Below, in pieces: positions 53,836 through 61,999 of a stretch of 64,000 bases of DNA (the first letter of the stretch is position 1; every line of letters begins with the position of its first letter). The translations under genes were made by a program, and so were the position numbers. Below the pieces are notes generated by a model. It did no database searches and was not told the origin of the DNA. It worked only from the letters and a program-made list of their open reading frames with translations. The stretch is from Buttiauxella massiliensis (lineage in GTDB: Bacteria > Pseudomonadota > Gammaproteobacteria > Enterobacterales > Enterobacteriaceae), in the NCBI RefSeq assembly GCF_902500225.1, contig NZ_LR722668.1:1-64000 (forward strand). Direction: 5' to 3'.

Positions 53836-55572
53836 ATGAAGTTACAACTAATACAAAACCAACTTAAAACATATAATTTAAATAAATCCTTTAAAGAAAG
53901 ATGGTTAGATAGCATCAAAATGGAGTTTATTAGCATCGAACCTATACAGATTACTTATCTAGATAATAATGATATTGATGATTTATTGAGAGAGGGAAAG
54001 TATGCAGAGGTTGCATGTTCCTTGTTATCGCAGGGTGAGATTAATGAGTTATCCCCTCTTCATTATGCAATCACAACTGGCAATACACTTTTATTAATTG
54101 CTTTGCTAGCTAATGGCCTTGAAGTTGGTAACAAAAGTAATTCAGATGATGCACATCTTGCTTTCGCAATTGCATATAATAATACAGAAATTTTTAACCT
54201 CTTGCTTTTGGTTGATGACATTAATACCAACGACGTTTATTTCTTAGAGAATGAACTATCCGATATTGCATCTTACTTTGGCGAGTATAATTACGGGGAC
54301 TATTTTTCGGCATTAACTTGGCTCCAGAGACCAGAATATCATCATATTCATGAATTCTTGGAGATAGATTGGGACTTACGCTGGGGGGAAAATAATAATC
54401 CATTAATTTTTTACGCATATCTTAATGATGATTTTAAAATGATGGACCGACTAGTATCTTTAGGTGCATCCATGAATCCCTATATTGACTACAATAATTA
54501 TACTTCATTACTCGAATTTGCAGTTGAATCATGGAGTAAAAATAAACCTGCTACCTATAAAGGCCTGGAGTGGTTTGCAAAGTACTGTTCTTTTCTAAGT
54601 GAAGATTATGATGACCATAACAATATTCTAACTGCACTAATATTAGATGAATGCCCTGCGCAATGCCAATCGCTTGGTTTAAAGGGATTGGATCTAATTG
54701 AAGACACAATAAATGAATATAAAGATGAAATTGAATCTCTACAATCTAAACTTTACGACCAAAATATCCCAACAACGCCATATGAGCATATATGGTCGCA
54801 TTATAACATTACTACATCATTGTTTATGGACTTGGCTGGAAATGAAAGAGTAATATTTAACGATCAAGTTAGAGATTTTTTAGTTTCATCAACTAACCCT
54901 GAAGTTATTGAATTTGGAATTCTAAGCCAAAATAGTAATTTCCCTGATAAAATATCCATCCAAATTGAAGCGTTAAATAAAATATTGGGGGGCCTTTATT
55001 GGATTGACAAACCACTAGAAATAATTCACCTATATAATCTAAGTGACTTCCAAAAAATATACTGGTTTACTCACTGTCCTGTGGAAATCTTAGTTATTAT
55101 AAACATGTTCGCCAATAGCAAAGGAATTAATATATTCAAAGCAATAAAAGGTGCAAGTATTACAACTGATACTGATTATGAACGCATGCTTAACTTCTAT
55201 TACGACTACAGAGATAACCTCTGCTATTTTCTTTCCTCCGAATTATACAACCATCTATCTACTTATTTAAAAATCCACAACGAATTAACATATGGTAAAA
55301 TGATACCTGCCAATGAAAACATCGAGGATAATACGATCCATCGCAACCACCACCCTTCAAATAAAGCAGATGATATTTTCTTTGATGGTAAATATGTAAA
55401 TATAAATATGAGCATTGGTGATGAGGAGATAAGGGATAAAATACATTATTCAAATTGGATTTTAGGTATTCAAAAAACAAGGCTGTTTAAAATTTGCCCG
55501 GATTGCAAAGAATTATTTTCTCGACCATCAATGGCATATGATGATGTTTGTATTGAATGCATTAATAAATAA
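53836..55572 (+). CDS. Ankyrin-repeat-like protein with a C-terminal Cys4 motif
   Basis: A 578-residue protein, strongly AT-rich. Residues about 60-130 contain two ankyrin-like units (LSPLHYAITTGNTLLLIALL, then AHLAFAIAYNNTEIFNLLL). The rest is helical and unrecognised. The C-terminus carries CPDC-x14-CIEC, a probable zinc ribbon. The start at 53836 is the first ATG; a TTG at 53824 is possible. Short intergenic gap (75 bp) after the secreted-protein gene suggests a shared transcript. Role unknown; an effector or defence function is only a guess from the island context. Confidence 0.75.
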   Translation: MKLQLIQNQLKTYNLNKSFKERWLDSIKMEFISIEPIQITYLDNNDIDDLLREGKYAEVACSLLSQGEINELSPLHYAITTGNTLLLIALLANGLEVGNKSNSDDAHLAFAIAYNNTEIFNLLLLVDDINTNDVYFLENELSDIASYFGEYNYGDYFSALTWLQRPEYHHIHEFLEIDWDLRWGENNNPLIFYAYLNDDFKMMDRLVSLGASMNPYIDYNNYTSLLEFAVESWSKNKPATYKGLEWFAKYCSFLSEDYDDHNNILTALILDECPAQCQSLGLKGLDLIEDTINEYKDEIESLQSKLYDQNIPTTPYEHIWSHYNITTSLFMDLAGNERVIFNDQVRDFLVSSTNPEVIEFGILSQNSNFPDKISIQIEALNKILGGLYWIDKPLEIIHLYNLSDFQKIYWFTHCPVEILVIINMFANSKGINIFKAIKGASITTDTDYERMLNFYYDYRDNLCYFLSSELYNHLSTYLKIHNELTYGKMIPANENIEDNTIHRNHHPSNKADDIFFDGKYVNINMSIGDEEIRDKIHYSNWILGIQKTRLFKICPDCKELFSRPSMAYDDVCIECINK

Positions 55573-55708
55573 CACTTGTATACTGAGTGTCTTGACACTA
55601 CCTATGACATTATTTATCAATGAATTAATTATGTCAGGTCTGACCTATACGAATTTTAGAGATCGTTGACAGACAACATGGCAGTGCTTAAGATGAAATG
55701 AGCACTGT

Positions 55709-56017
55709 CTAATAAATTACACCAAATTTATTTTCAGCACAGGACTGACAACAAGATTTTCCATGCATCCATCCATTAATATGGTATAGATTACAATACT
55801 CACACTTCCTAATATACGTCTTCCGTTTCAATAATTTTTTGATCTGTATAGTGATATCCTTTTCTGAAGAACCCTCTGTCAATTCTGCGAAAATGGTCTC
55901 ATTTGAGTGTGGATAATGCCCCTCCCAATGAACCTCCGTTACTTTGATATAAATTGGTTGTCCCTCAACAACTTCAACAGCTATAACATCGGTCAGATTA
56001 TCTGGAATACCGTACAC
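55709..56017 (-). CDS. Small protein with a C-terminal Cys4 motif, unknown function
   Basis: A 102-residue protein beginning with GTG (GGAG 8 bp upstream; an in-frame stop directly before rules out a longer form). It ends CEYC-x14-CQSC plus a short tail, the same Cys4 spacing as in the ankyrin-like protein encoded opposite. The N-terminal part is acidic with beta-strand character. No known family. Confidence 0.65.
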   Translation of the reverse strand: MYGIPDNLTDVIAVEVVEGQPIYIKVTEVHWEGHYPHSNETIFAELTEGSSEKDITIQIKKLLKRKTYIRKCEYCNLYHINGWMHGKSCCQSCAENKFGVIY

Positions 56018-56058
56018 TCACTCATCTCCAAGAAAAAATTACATTGAACTGAAATAAC

Positions 56059-56235
56059 ATGAAAAATAAAATAATTCCATACAAGATCACTCAAGCACAA
56101 ATCTATCGCTCCGTAGCCAGTTCAACAGCTATTGAAACCGGCAAACCTGTGCAAGAAATCGAGCTACAGCTTAAACGTAACCGAAAACTAGCGCAGACCG
56201 TCGGTCTCGCGAGTAAATCCAATGACCCGATTTAA
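56059..56235 (+). CDS. Small basic protein next to the integrase
   Basis: A 58-residue frame, MKNKIIPYKITQAQIYRSVA onward, ending 8 bp before the convergent integrase stop. Coding character is suggested by the codon pattern and by the conserved-looking AIETGKPVQEIELQLKRN segment; I have a loose memory of similar short proteins near island integrases. No Shine-Dalgarno stronger than GAAATAAC was seen. Might be an accessory recombination or regulatory factor; unproven. Confidence 0.5.
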   Translation: MKNKIIPYKITQAQIYRSVASSTAIETGKPVQEIELQLKRNRKLAQTVGLASKSNDPI

Positions 56236-56243
56236 CTAACCCT

Positions 56244-57551
56244 TTATCTCTGCCCAAACAAATTAACAACATTGTTTTCTTGCTGTTGCTGGTGGTTATT
56301 CACTCGCGACTCCCAGATCTCAAGAGCCTTACGCTTCTCAGCCAGGTAATCATAACGGTCATAGTGCTTAGAACTTACATCCTGAAGAGCATGGTTCTGA
56401 ATACGGTCACGCAGGTCTTTAGCGATACCCGCTTCTCCCATCAGGGTCTTACAGGTCCGGCGAATATCACGAGCAATAAAAGATGGGTTCAGTGCAAAGT
56501 GTTCCCGATAATAGATAATGGCTTGCGCGAAGCTGTCCGTGCGTAGATGCTGTTCAGGTTTGATACGCTGTGGGAAGATGTAAGGACTCTGGCTTAAATT
56601 CTCAGCTTTCAATTTTTCAAGTATCTCAATGGCTGAGTCGGCCAAAGGTATAAGGTGGTCTCTTTTGTTTTTCGATACATCCGCAATTATCAGTAACGTC
56701 TTCTCTTCCCAGTTAATCGCATCCCAACGGCTGGAAACCAGTTCATGCGGCCGCTGCCCACCTGTGAAGATACATAAGTTAAGTAAGTGGCTGATCAAGG
56801 GGCCTACTTTAGGTGCTTTCGGAAAATCCCCCATTAATTGCTGCAACTCATCTAATTTCAGCCAGTTGGTACCCGCTTTTTCCGCTGCTGACTGCTTAGG
56901 AATGACACTGACCGGGTTCATCAAAAGACCAAACATCACATTTTGCTGGTGGTTTGCCGGGTCGTTGTCAGCTTTCAACCCATAATTGAATGCAGCCATC
57001 AGATAAGAGCGAACTCGGTTTGCTTCAACTGATGCACCACGTTTGATAATGGTCGCCAGAATTTGTTTGATATGAGCAGGGGTGACTTCGCGCGCTTTGG
57101 TGGCTTTGGGTATAAATGGATAGGTTTCTTTTTCCAGCCTGTACAGAACCTGTTGCCAAGTGCGTTTACCGTCTTCACGCATTTTGGTGGTGTAACCCAA
57201 AATGAGTTGCTCAATACTGCCTTTGAGTTGGTCTTCACGCTGTTGTTGCTCAGCAGTAAAAAGTTGCTCCGCGATTTCAGCTTTAGGAGCTTTTCCTTCT
57301 TTAAGAAGACCCGCATGCTCTTTGCATTGCTGCCTTGCCTGCGCGAGTGTCAACTCAGGGAAACGACCCAGTAGAATGAACTGCCGTTTACTCTGCCAAA
57401 AATAGCGATAGTAAAAGACTCGCTGGCCCGATGGTTCGACTTTCACCCCTAAACGCCCAGCCCCACGCTCACCACTTTTGTCCCAGACGTAGTAAGCAGT
57501 TGTTTTCGGCTTTAAGCCACTAATCATCGAGACAGTTAAATTATCAGACAT
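56244..57551 (-). CDS. int: Tyrosine recombinase / island integrase
   Basis: A 435-residue integrase of the P4-like type with an N-terminal DUF4102-like arm-binding domain (about 1-95), a core-binding domain (about 105-215) and a catalytic domain. The residues R267 (GGQRPHEL), K294 (VSKNKRDHL), R364 (RDIRRT), H387 (QNHAL) and Y397 (KHYDRYDY) form the active site; the usual box II histidine is replaced by R361, as in some relatives. The start at 57551 is chosen because upstream codons overlap the arm-type sites. It reads inward from the right end of the island and probably catalyses integration into ileX. Confidence 0.95.
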   Translation of the reverse strand: MSDNLTVSMISGLKPKTTAYYVWDKSGERGAGRLGVKVEPSGQRVFYYRYFWQSKRQFILLGRFPELTLAQARQQCKEHAGLLKEGKAPKAEIAEQLFTAEQQQREDQLKGSIEQLILGYTTKMREDGKRTWQQVLYRLEKETYPFIPKATKAREVTPAHIKQILATIIKRGASVEANRVRSYLMAAFNYGLKADNDPANHQQNVMFGLLMNPVSVIPKQSAAEKAGTNWLKLDELQQLMGDFPKAPKVGPLISHLLNLCIFTGGQRPHELVSSRWDAINWEEKTLLIIADVSKNKRDHLIPLADSAIEILEKLKAENLSQSPYIFPQRIKPEQHLRTDSFAQAIIYYREHFALNPSFIARDIRRTCKTLMGEAGIAKDLRDRIQNHALQDVSSKHYDRYDYLAEKRKALEIWESRVNNHQQQQENNVVNLFGQR

Positions 57552-57574
57552 AGCGTTTTTCTGTTCTTCCTTCG

Positions 57575-57618
57575 TTACGTCACCCAGTTGATTCCGGGTG
57601 ATGTAGTGGGTGACGTAA
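57575..57618. promoter_or_regulatory. Integrase arm-type sites, right end
   Basis: One inverted copy of the 12-mer TGGGTGACGTAA (57575-57586, minus), one direct copy (57607-57618) and a degenerate copy (57595-57606, 9 of 12) in tandem with it. They lie just upstream of the integrase start, so the integrase may also repress its own gene by binding here (inference). Confidence 0.7.
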
Positions 57619-57743
57619 GGATGATACTGAAGGAAAAAAGACAGAACAACATGAAACAACAATCACAAAACAAGTCACTGTTATTTATAGTTATTAATTC
57701 ACCATGCAAAAAGATGCAAAAGCATGAAACATTAAATCCATAT

Positions 57744-57792
57744 GACTCATAATCGCTTGGTCGCTGGTTCAAGTCCAGCAGGGGCCACCAAA
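57744..57792 (+). repeat. attR: duplicated 3' end of ileX
   Basis: Forty-nine bases identical to 35261-35309. It contains the anticodon loop to the CCA end but lacks the 5' half of the tRNA, so it is not a tRNA gene. Confidence 0.95.
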
Positions 57793-57813
57793 TTTATCTT
57801 TAAAATCATATGA

Positions 57814-57842
57814 TTAAGCCACTAGAAAGAGTGGCTTTTTTG
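57814..57842 (+). terminator. Original ileX terminator, now beyond attR
   Basis: Stem AGCCACT/AGTGGCT around AGAAAG, followed by six T. It also serves the convergent ABC transporter operon in part. Confidence 0.85.
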
Positions 57843-57846
57843 TTGT

Positions 57847-58557
57847 CTAAACTTCGAGTGGCGATGGTGTGGCAACAGTGCCGCGTCGGCGATACCAGCG
57901 AGACACCATGTAATTCAGGCCACTGCACAGCAGGTAATACACCAACCCCGTAAAGATAAAGATGGCCGCGGGATAGACCTGTACCCGGCTGTTGACCTGT
58001 CCCGCCACGGTGGTTAGCTCTGGCACATTGACGATGAACGCCAGAGAAGTGTCTTTAAACAGCGCGATAAACAGCCCCACGTAGGAAGGAAAGACGTTGC
58101 GCATCGCCTGTGGCAGTAATACCAGGCGCAGTATTTGCCATGCATTCAATCCACCAGCCACCGCTGCTTCACGTTGCCCGGACGGGAGAGCCTGTAAACC
58201 CGCGAGCGTGGTGTGCATCACTGCAGCAGAGGTAAACCACGCCAGCGCCAGAGTGACGGTCAGCGCACCGGGTAAATAGCTACCGGTGATAATCGGCAGC
58301 AAGAAGTAGAGCCAGAAAATCACAAAAATAAGCGGGATACCGCGGATAAATTCAGCCCAAATAAACACTAACCGCCGCACAATGCCATCAAACCGCCAGG
58401 CGAGTCCTGCCAGCAATATCCCCCCTACCAGCGCCAAAACTGCCGCTCCGGCCGCCATTAGCAGCGTAAGCAATACGCCGCCCGGTTCACCCTGCGCCAT
58501 TCTTCCCCACAGTAGATAATCCAGGTTGTCGGTAATCACCGTCAGATTAGCGATCAT
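57847..58557 (-). CDS. Polar amino-acid ABC transporter permease (second)
   Basis: A 236-residue inner-membrane permease of the His/Glu/Gln/Arg/opine (HEQRO) family. Five hydrophobic segments and the EAA loop (EAAVAGGLNAWQILRLVLLPQA) that contacts the ATPase are visible. The start at 58557 (MIANLTVITDNLDYLL) is chosen by comparison with related permeases; it overlaps the previous gene by 11 bp. Last gene of a four-gene operon for a GltIJKL-like importer. Substrate is probably an acidic or polar amino acid. Confidence 0.9.
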   Translation of the reverse strand: MIANLTVITDNLDYLLWGRMAQGEPGGVLLTLLMAAGAAVLALVGGILLAGLAWRFDGIVRRLVFIWAEFIRGIPLIFVIFWLYFLLPIITGSYLPGALTVTLALAWFTSAAVMHTTLAGLQALPSGQREAAVAGGLNAWQILRLVLLPQAMRNVFPSYVGLFIALFKDTSLAFIVNVPELTTVAGQVNSRVQVYPAAIFIFTGLVYYLLCSGLNYMVSRWYRRRGTVATPSPLEV

Positions 58558-59326
58558 GCTGTGCCTCCGTATCCCGCACTTTAGTAACATGGCGCTTATG
58601 TTCAGACGGGTGCGGGCCAAGCCATGCGAACAATCCACCCATCACCAATCCTAAAGCCAGATACAGCACTGTTCCCACAGCAAAAGCCTCCAGCGCATGT
58701 GCGTTGTAGCTTTCGATTTGTCTGATCTGATAAGTCAGTTCCGCAAAGCCGATACCAGTGGCCAGCGACGAGAGCTTCATCAAGTTAAGATACTGCCCCA
58801 CTACCGGCTGCCAGGCATTCCTCATCCCTTGTGGAAGTAGGATCCAACGGAAGATCGACCAGAATGAGAAGCCTTGCGAAAGCGCAGCTTCCACCTGTCC
58901 CTGAGGTACGGCCTGCAACCCGCTGCGCAGCTCTTCGAGCAGAAATGCAGAAGTAAACAGCCCAAGTCCCCAGGCAGCGCAGAGAAACTCCGGAGTGAGC
59001 CACCACACATTTCCGGGCAGTATCGACCAGCTGTGCTCATCGTTAATAAAGCCACGCAACGCCTGCGGAAGGAAATTCCACGCGGCGAAATACCAGAACA
59101 GCAGTTGCACCAGCAGCGGCGTGTTACGAAACAGAGATACCCATACCGCAACCACCGCGCGACCGATATGCCCGCCGGCAAGTCTCAGCCCGAGCAATAA
59201 CAGCGTTAAAGCCGTTGCCAACAGTACTCCCGCCAGGGTGACCCAGACCGTGGTTAAAAAGCCGGAAATAATCCACTGTAACGGCTGTCCTGTCAGGGCT
59301 CCAGCCCAGTCTATGTGCCAGTTCAT
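58547..59326 (-). CDS. Polar amino-acid ABC transporter permease (first)
   Basis: A 259-residue permease of the same family as its neighbour. It has the N-terminal membrane segment LTTVWVTLAGVLLATALTLL, the FRNTPLLVQLLFWYFAAWN motif typical of GltJ/ArtQ relatives and the EAA loop (EAALSQGFSFWSIFRWILLPQG). Together the two permeases form the membrane heterodimer. It overlaps the ATPase stop by 4 bp (ATGA) and the next permease by 11 bp, which shows tight coupling. Confidence 0.92.
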   Translation of the reverse strand: MNWHIDWAGALTGQPLQWIISGFLTTVWVTLAGVLLATALTLLLLGLRLAGGHIGRAVVAVWVSLFRNTPLLVQLLFWYFAAWNFLPQALRGFINDEHSWSILPGNVWWLTPEFLCAAWGLGLFTSAFLLEELRSGLQAVPQGQVEAALSQGFSFWSIFRWILLPQGMRNAWQPVVGQYLNLMKLSSLATGIGFAELTYQIRQIESYNAHALEAFAVGTVLYLALGLVMGGLFAWLGPHPSEHKRHVTKVRDTEAQHDR

Positions 59327-60147
59327 GGTTCATCCTTAAACCCGGCATGCAGAGGGTCGAGTACCTTTTGTAGAAAACGCCGGGTGCGTGGATGTTGCGG
59401 TGAGCTGAAGAACCGCGCCGGAGGAGCCTGCTCAAGAATTTCGCCGCCATCGATAAACACCACCCGATCGGCAATTTCCCGGGCGAACTGCATTTCATGG
59501 GTGACGACAATCATCGTAATGCCACTGTGGGCCAAGGATTTCATCACCATCAGCACTTCACCGATCATTTCCGGATCCAGTGCCGAAGTGGGTTCATCGA
59601 ACAAGATTATCTGCGGTGAGGATGCTAAAGCCCGGGCGATGGCCACACGCTGCTGCTGCCCACCGGAAAGCTGCGCAGGATATTGATGTGCTTTCTCGGC
59701 AAGCCCGACCCGAGACAACAACGTTACTGCCTGCTGTTTAGCCTCATCAGGTTCCCAGCCATGAACGTGCGTCAGAGAAAGTGTGATGTTCTGCTCGGCG
59801 GTGAGATGAGCATATAAATTGAACTGCTGGAATACAAATCCGATGCGGCTACGCAAGGCTCGCAGAGCTTTGCCTTGCAAATCCCGTGTCGGTTTGCCAT
59901 CAATAAAAATGTCCCCCGCACTTAACGGTTCGAGCTGGTTTATCAGTCGTATTAACGTCGATTTACCGGAGCCCGAAGGCCCGCAAATCGCCACCACTTC
60001 ACCTGCGTTGATTTTCAGGTCGATGGACTTGAGGACCTGGTTTTCGTCGTAACTTTTGCCAGCCTGACGAAACTCAACGCTGGCATCCTGTAAATGTGCA
60101 AAATCCGCGGCCTGCACCGCGGATCGTTTGGATAAAGCACTCACCAT
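59323..60147 (-). CDS. Polar amino-acid ABC transporter ATP-binding protein
   Basis: A 274-residue ABC ATPase of the GlnQ/GltL/HisP group. Walker A GPSGSGKSTLIRLINQLE, the Q-loop QQFNLYAHLTAEQNI, the signature LSGGQQQRVAIARAL, Walker B IILFDEPTSALDPEMIGEV and the switch histidine in VVTHEMQFA are intact. An N-terminal extension of about 25 residues precedes the conserved core. It starts one base after the binding-protein stop region in the operon. Confidence 0.95.
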   Translation of the reverse strand: MVSALSKRSAVQAADFAHLQDASVEFRQAGKSYDENQVLKSIDLKINAGEVVAICGPSGSGKSTLIRLINQLEPLSAGDIFIDGKPTRDLQGKALRALRSRIGFVFQQFNLYAHLTAEQNITLSLTHVHGWEPDEAKQQAVTLLSRVGLAEKAHQYPAQLSGGQQQRVAIARALASSPQIILFDEPTSALDPEMIGEVLMVMKSLAHSGITMIVVTHEMQFAREIADRVVFIDGGEILEQAPPARFFSSPQHPRTRRFLQKVLDPLHAGFKDEP

Positions 60148-60148
60148 G

Positions 60149-60979
60149 TTACTGAGCTTCTATTTTAAAGCCGCGTGGCTGGGGAGTTTTACTGCCAGGA
60201 CCAAACCAGCTGTCGTAAATCTTCGTCGCTTCACCGTTTTGCTCAAGCTTCAGTAACTCGCCGTTAACTGCTGTAAGCAGCGCCGTTTCGCCCTTCTTCA
60301 CCCCGACGCCAATCTCTTCTTTGCTGAGCAGGTCAGGGAGAATTTTGAACTTCGCTTTATCCGGTGCTTCAGCCAACAGACCGGCCAGAATGGTGCTGTC
60401 TTGGGTAATCGCCTGCACGTTGCCGTTACGCAGCGCCGTCAGCGCCAGTGGGATATCATCATAGGAAAGCACGCGAGCGGATGGGAAACGCTGATGCAGC
60501 GCCTGCTCACCGGTCGTGCCTTTTACTGCACCAATACGGTCGTGCCCGTAGTCATCAAGTTTATCCGCTGACGCTGCCGGTACCAGGAATTGCTGGCCCG
60601 TCACAAAATAAGGCGTGGAGAAGTCGACAACCTGCGCGCGCTCCGGCGTGATGGTGATATCAGCGACGATCAGATCCACTTTGCCAGATTGCAGCAAAGG
60701 AATGCGGTTGGCTGGATTGGTTGCCACCAGCTCCAGTTTTACGCCAAGAGACTTTGCTAGGGCCTTCGCAAAATCAACATCATAGCCAACGATATCGTGA
60801 GTTTTAGCATCGATGGAGCCAAATGGCGGGTTAGCGTCAAAAGTAGCTACGCGCACGACGCCTGCTTTTTGAATATCGGCCAGTTGGTCAGCCTGAGCCA
60901 CTGTGGCTGTAAGGCCGGACATTGCCAGTAAAACGAGTGATGCGATCTTATTTTTATGAGAGGTCATTGCGTGTGCCAT
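60149..60979 (-). CDS. Amino-acid ABC transporter periplasmic binding protein
   Basis: A 276-residue family 3 solute-binding protein. The signal peptide ends near TATVAQA; the mature part shows ANPPFGSIDAKTHDIVGYDVDFAKAL, LVATNPANRIPLLQSGKVDL and DITITPERAQVVDFS, typical of GltI/ArtJ-like amino-acid receptors. AAGGA lies 8 bp before the ATG. First gene of the operon. The exact ligand cannot be told from sequence by eye. Confidence 0.93.
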   Translation of the reverse strand: MAHAMTSHKNKIASLVLLAMSGLTATVAQADQLADIQKAGVVRVATFDANPPFGSIDAKTHDIVGYDVDFAKALAKSLGVKLELVATNPANRIPLLQSGKVDLIVADITITPERAQVVDFSTPYFVTGQQFLVPAASADKLDDYGHDRIGAVKGTTGEQALHQRFPSARVLSYDDIPLALTALRNGNVQAITQDSTILAGLLAEAPDKAKFKILPDLLSKEEIGVGVKKGETALLTAVNGELLKLEQNGEATKIYDSWFGPGSKTPQPRGFKIEAQ

Positions 60980-61185
60980 AGTTTTTCCTTGTTATCCCAG
61001 CTTTTAGCAAGCTAAGGCCTTACACTCCCATATCCCGAATCGCACCACCAATGCTTAAAAAACATTAACATATGAGGAAAATATATTAAGGTTGGAGGCG
61101 TTTCACATAGATAGACAGAGAAATCCGCCATCCTTAAGCTCGCAGATATAGCCGCTTAAATGGTTCAAATAAGGGTCCATCAATA

Positions 61186-61908
61186 ATGAATGCTCAAATA
61201 ACGAAAACCCCGACGTCCACGATATCTACCGGTACAACTTTTAGCCCGGCGAGTCTGCAATTCCTGAACAAGCTCGCGCAAAACAATTGCCGAGACTGGT
61301 TTAAAGAACATCAGGAGGAGTACGAAAATACTGTGCGCACTCCTGCCCTGCGGTTTATCGAGCAAATGCAGCCTGGTATTCTTGCCATTTCATCGAAGCT
61401 CACTGCAGTGCCGAAAAAAGTCGGCGGTAGTCTTATGCGCCCGCAGCGAGACAGTCGCTTCAGCAAAGATAAAACGCCCTACAAAACCAATGTCGGGATT
61501 CAGTTCCGTCATTTCCAGGGAAAAGACGTTCATGCGCCAGGGCTCTATCTCCATATCGCCCCTGAAGGTTGCTTTATTGCCGCCGGAATTTGGCACCCCG
61601 AATCAAAAGCCCTGAGTGCTATTCGCCAATGTATTGATGAGAACCCCAACGCTTATCAAAAGGCGTTACAGGAGCTACAAAGCCAGGGATTTATCATGGA
61701 TGGCGATAGCTTAAGTCGCCCGCCAAAGGGCTTTGATAAAACCCATCCTTTGCTTACTGAATTGAAGCGCAAAGATTTTATCGCGTTGAAAAATATCGAT
61801 TTTGAGGCGCTGTGTAAGCCTGATGCCGTCAATTTTTGTACCGAGCAGTTCCAACATTGCTCTCAATTGATGGCTTATCTCTGTTTTGCCTTGGAACTTG
61901 ATTTCTAA
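61186..61908 (+). CDS. DUF2461 (TIGR02453) family protein
   Basis: A 240-residue protein of the DUF2461/TIGR02453 family, recognisable by [21 protein letters not shown]-like start (residues 24-45), the [12 protein letters not shown] motif near 100 and [21 protein letters not shown] near 125. Function unknown; the family occurs widely in bacteria and fungi. It stands alone between the ABC transporter operon (divergent) and nepI, about 90 bp before the nepI start. Confidence 0.88.
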   Translation: MNAQITKTPTSTISTGTTFSPASLQFLNKLAQNNCRDWFKEHQEEYENTVRTPALRFIEQMQPGILAISSKLTAVPKKVGGSLMRPQRDSRFSKDKTPYKTNVGIQFRHFQGKDVHAPGLYLHIAPEGCFIAAGIWHPESKALSAIRQCIDENPNAYQKALQELQSQGFIMDGDSLSRPPKGFDKTHPLLTELKRKDFIALKNIDFEALCKPDAVNFCTEQFQHCSQLMAYLCFALELDF

Positions 61909-61999
61909 AACATCTCGGAAAAGTTGCCAAAACGTTAAATGCATCACATTTACGGTGCTACACTACGCGGCTTTATTGGAAGCAGCGGCGGATAGATTA

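Larger units (their letters stand above)
35261..57792. mobile_element. Genomic island integrated in ileX, with a restriction/defence cargo
   Basis: The 22.5-kb segment between a 49-bp direct repeat of the ileX 3' end (35261-35309 and 57744-57792). It carries a tyrosine integrase next to the right repeat, tandem 12-bp arm-type sites near both ends, a type I restriction-modification system, a zinc-finger/coiled-coil/Hsp70 module, McrBC and unknown cargo. No replication, conjugation or capsid genes were seen, so it is an integrative island that would need help to transfer. No clear excisionase was found; 36522-36953 is a candidate by its HTH-like segments only. Confidence 0.93.

Noticed and set aside
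57744-57792. Possible second tRNA gene with a CAT anticodon loop
   Set aside because: Only the 3' 47 bases of the tRNA are present; the 5' acceptor and D arms are missing. It is the attR repeat.
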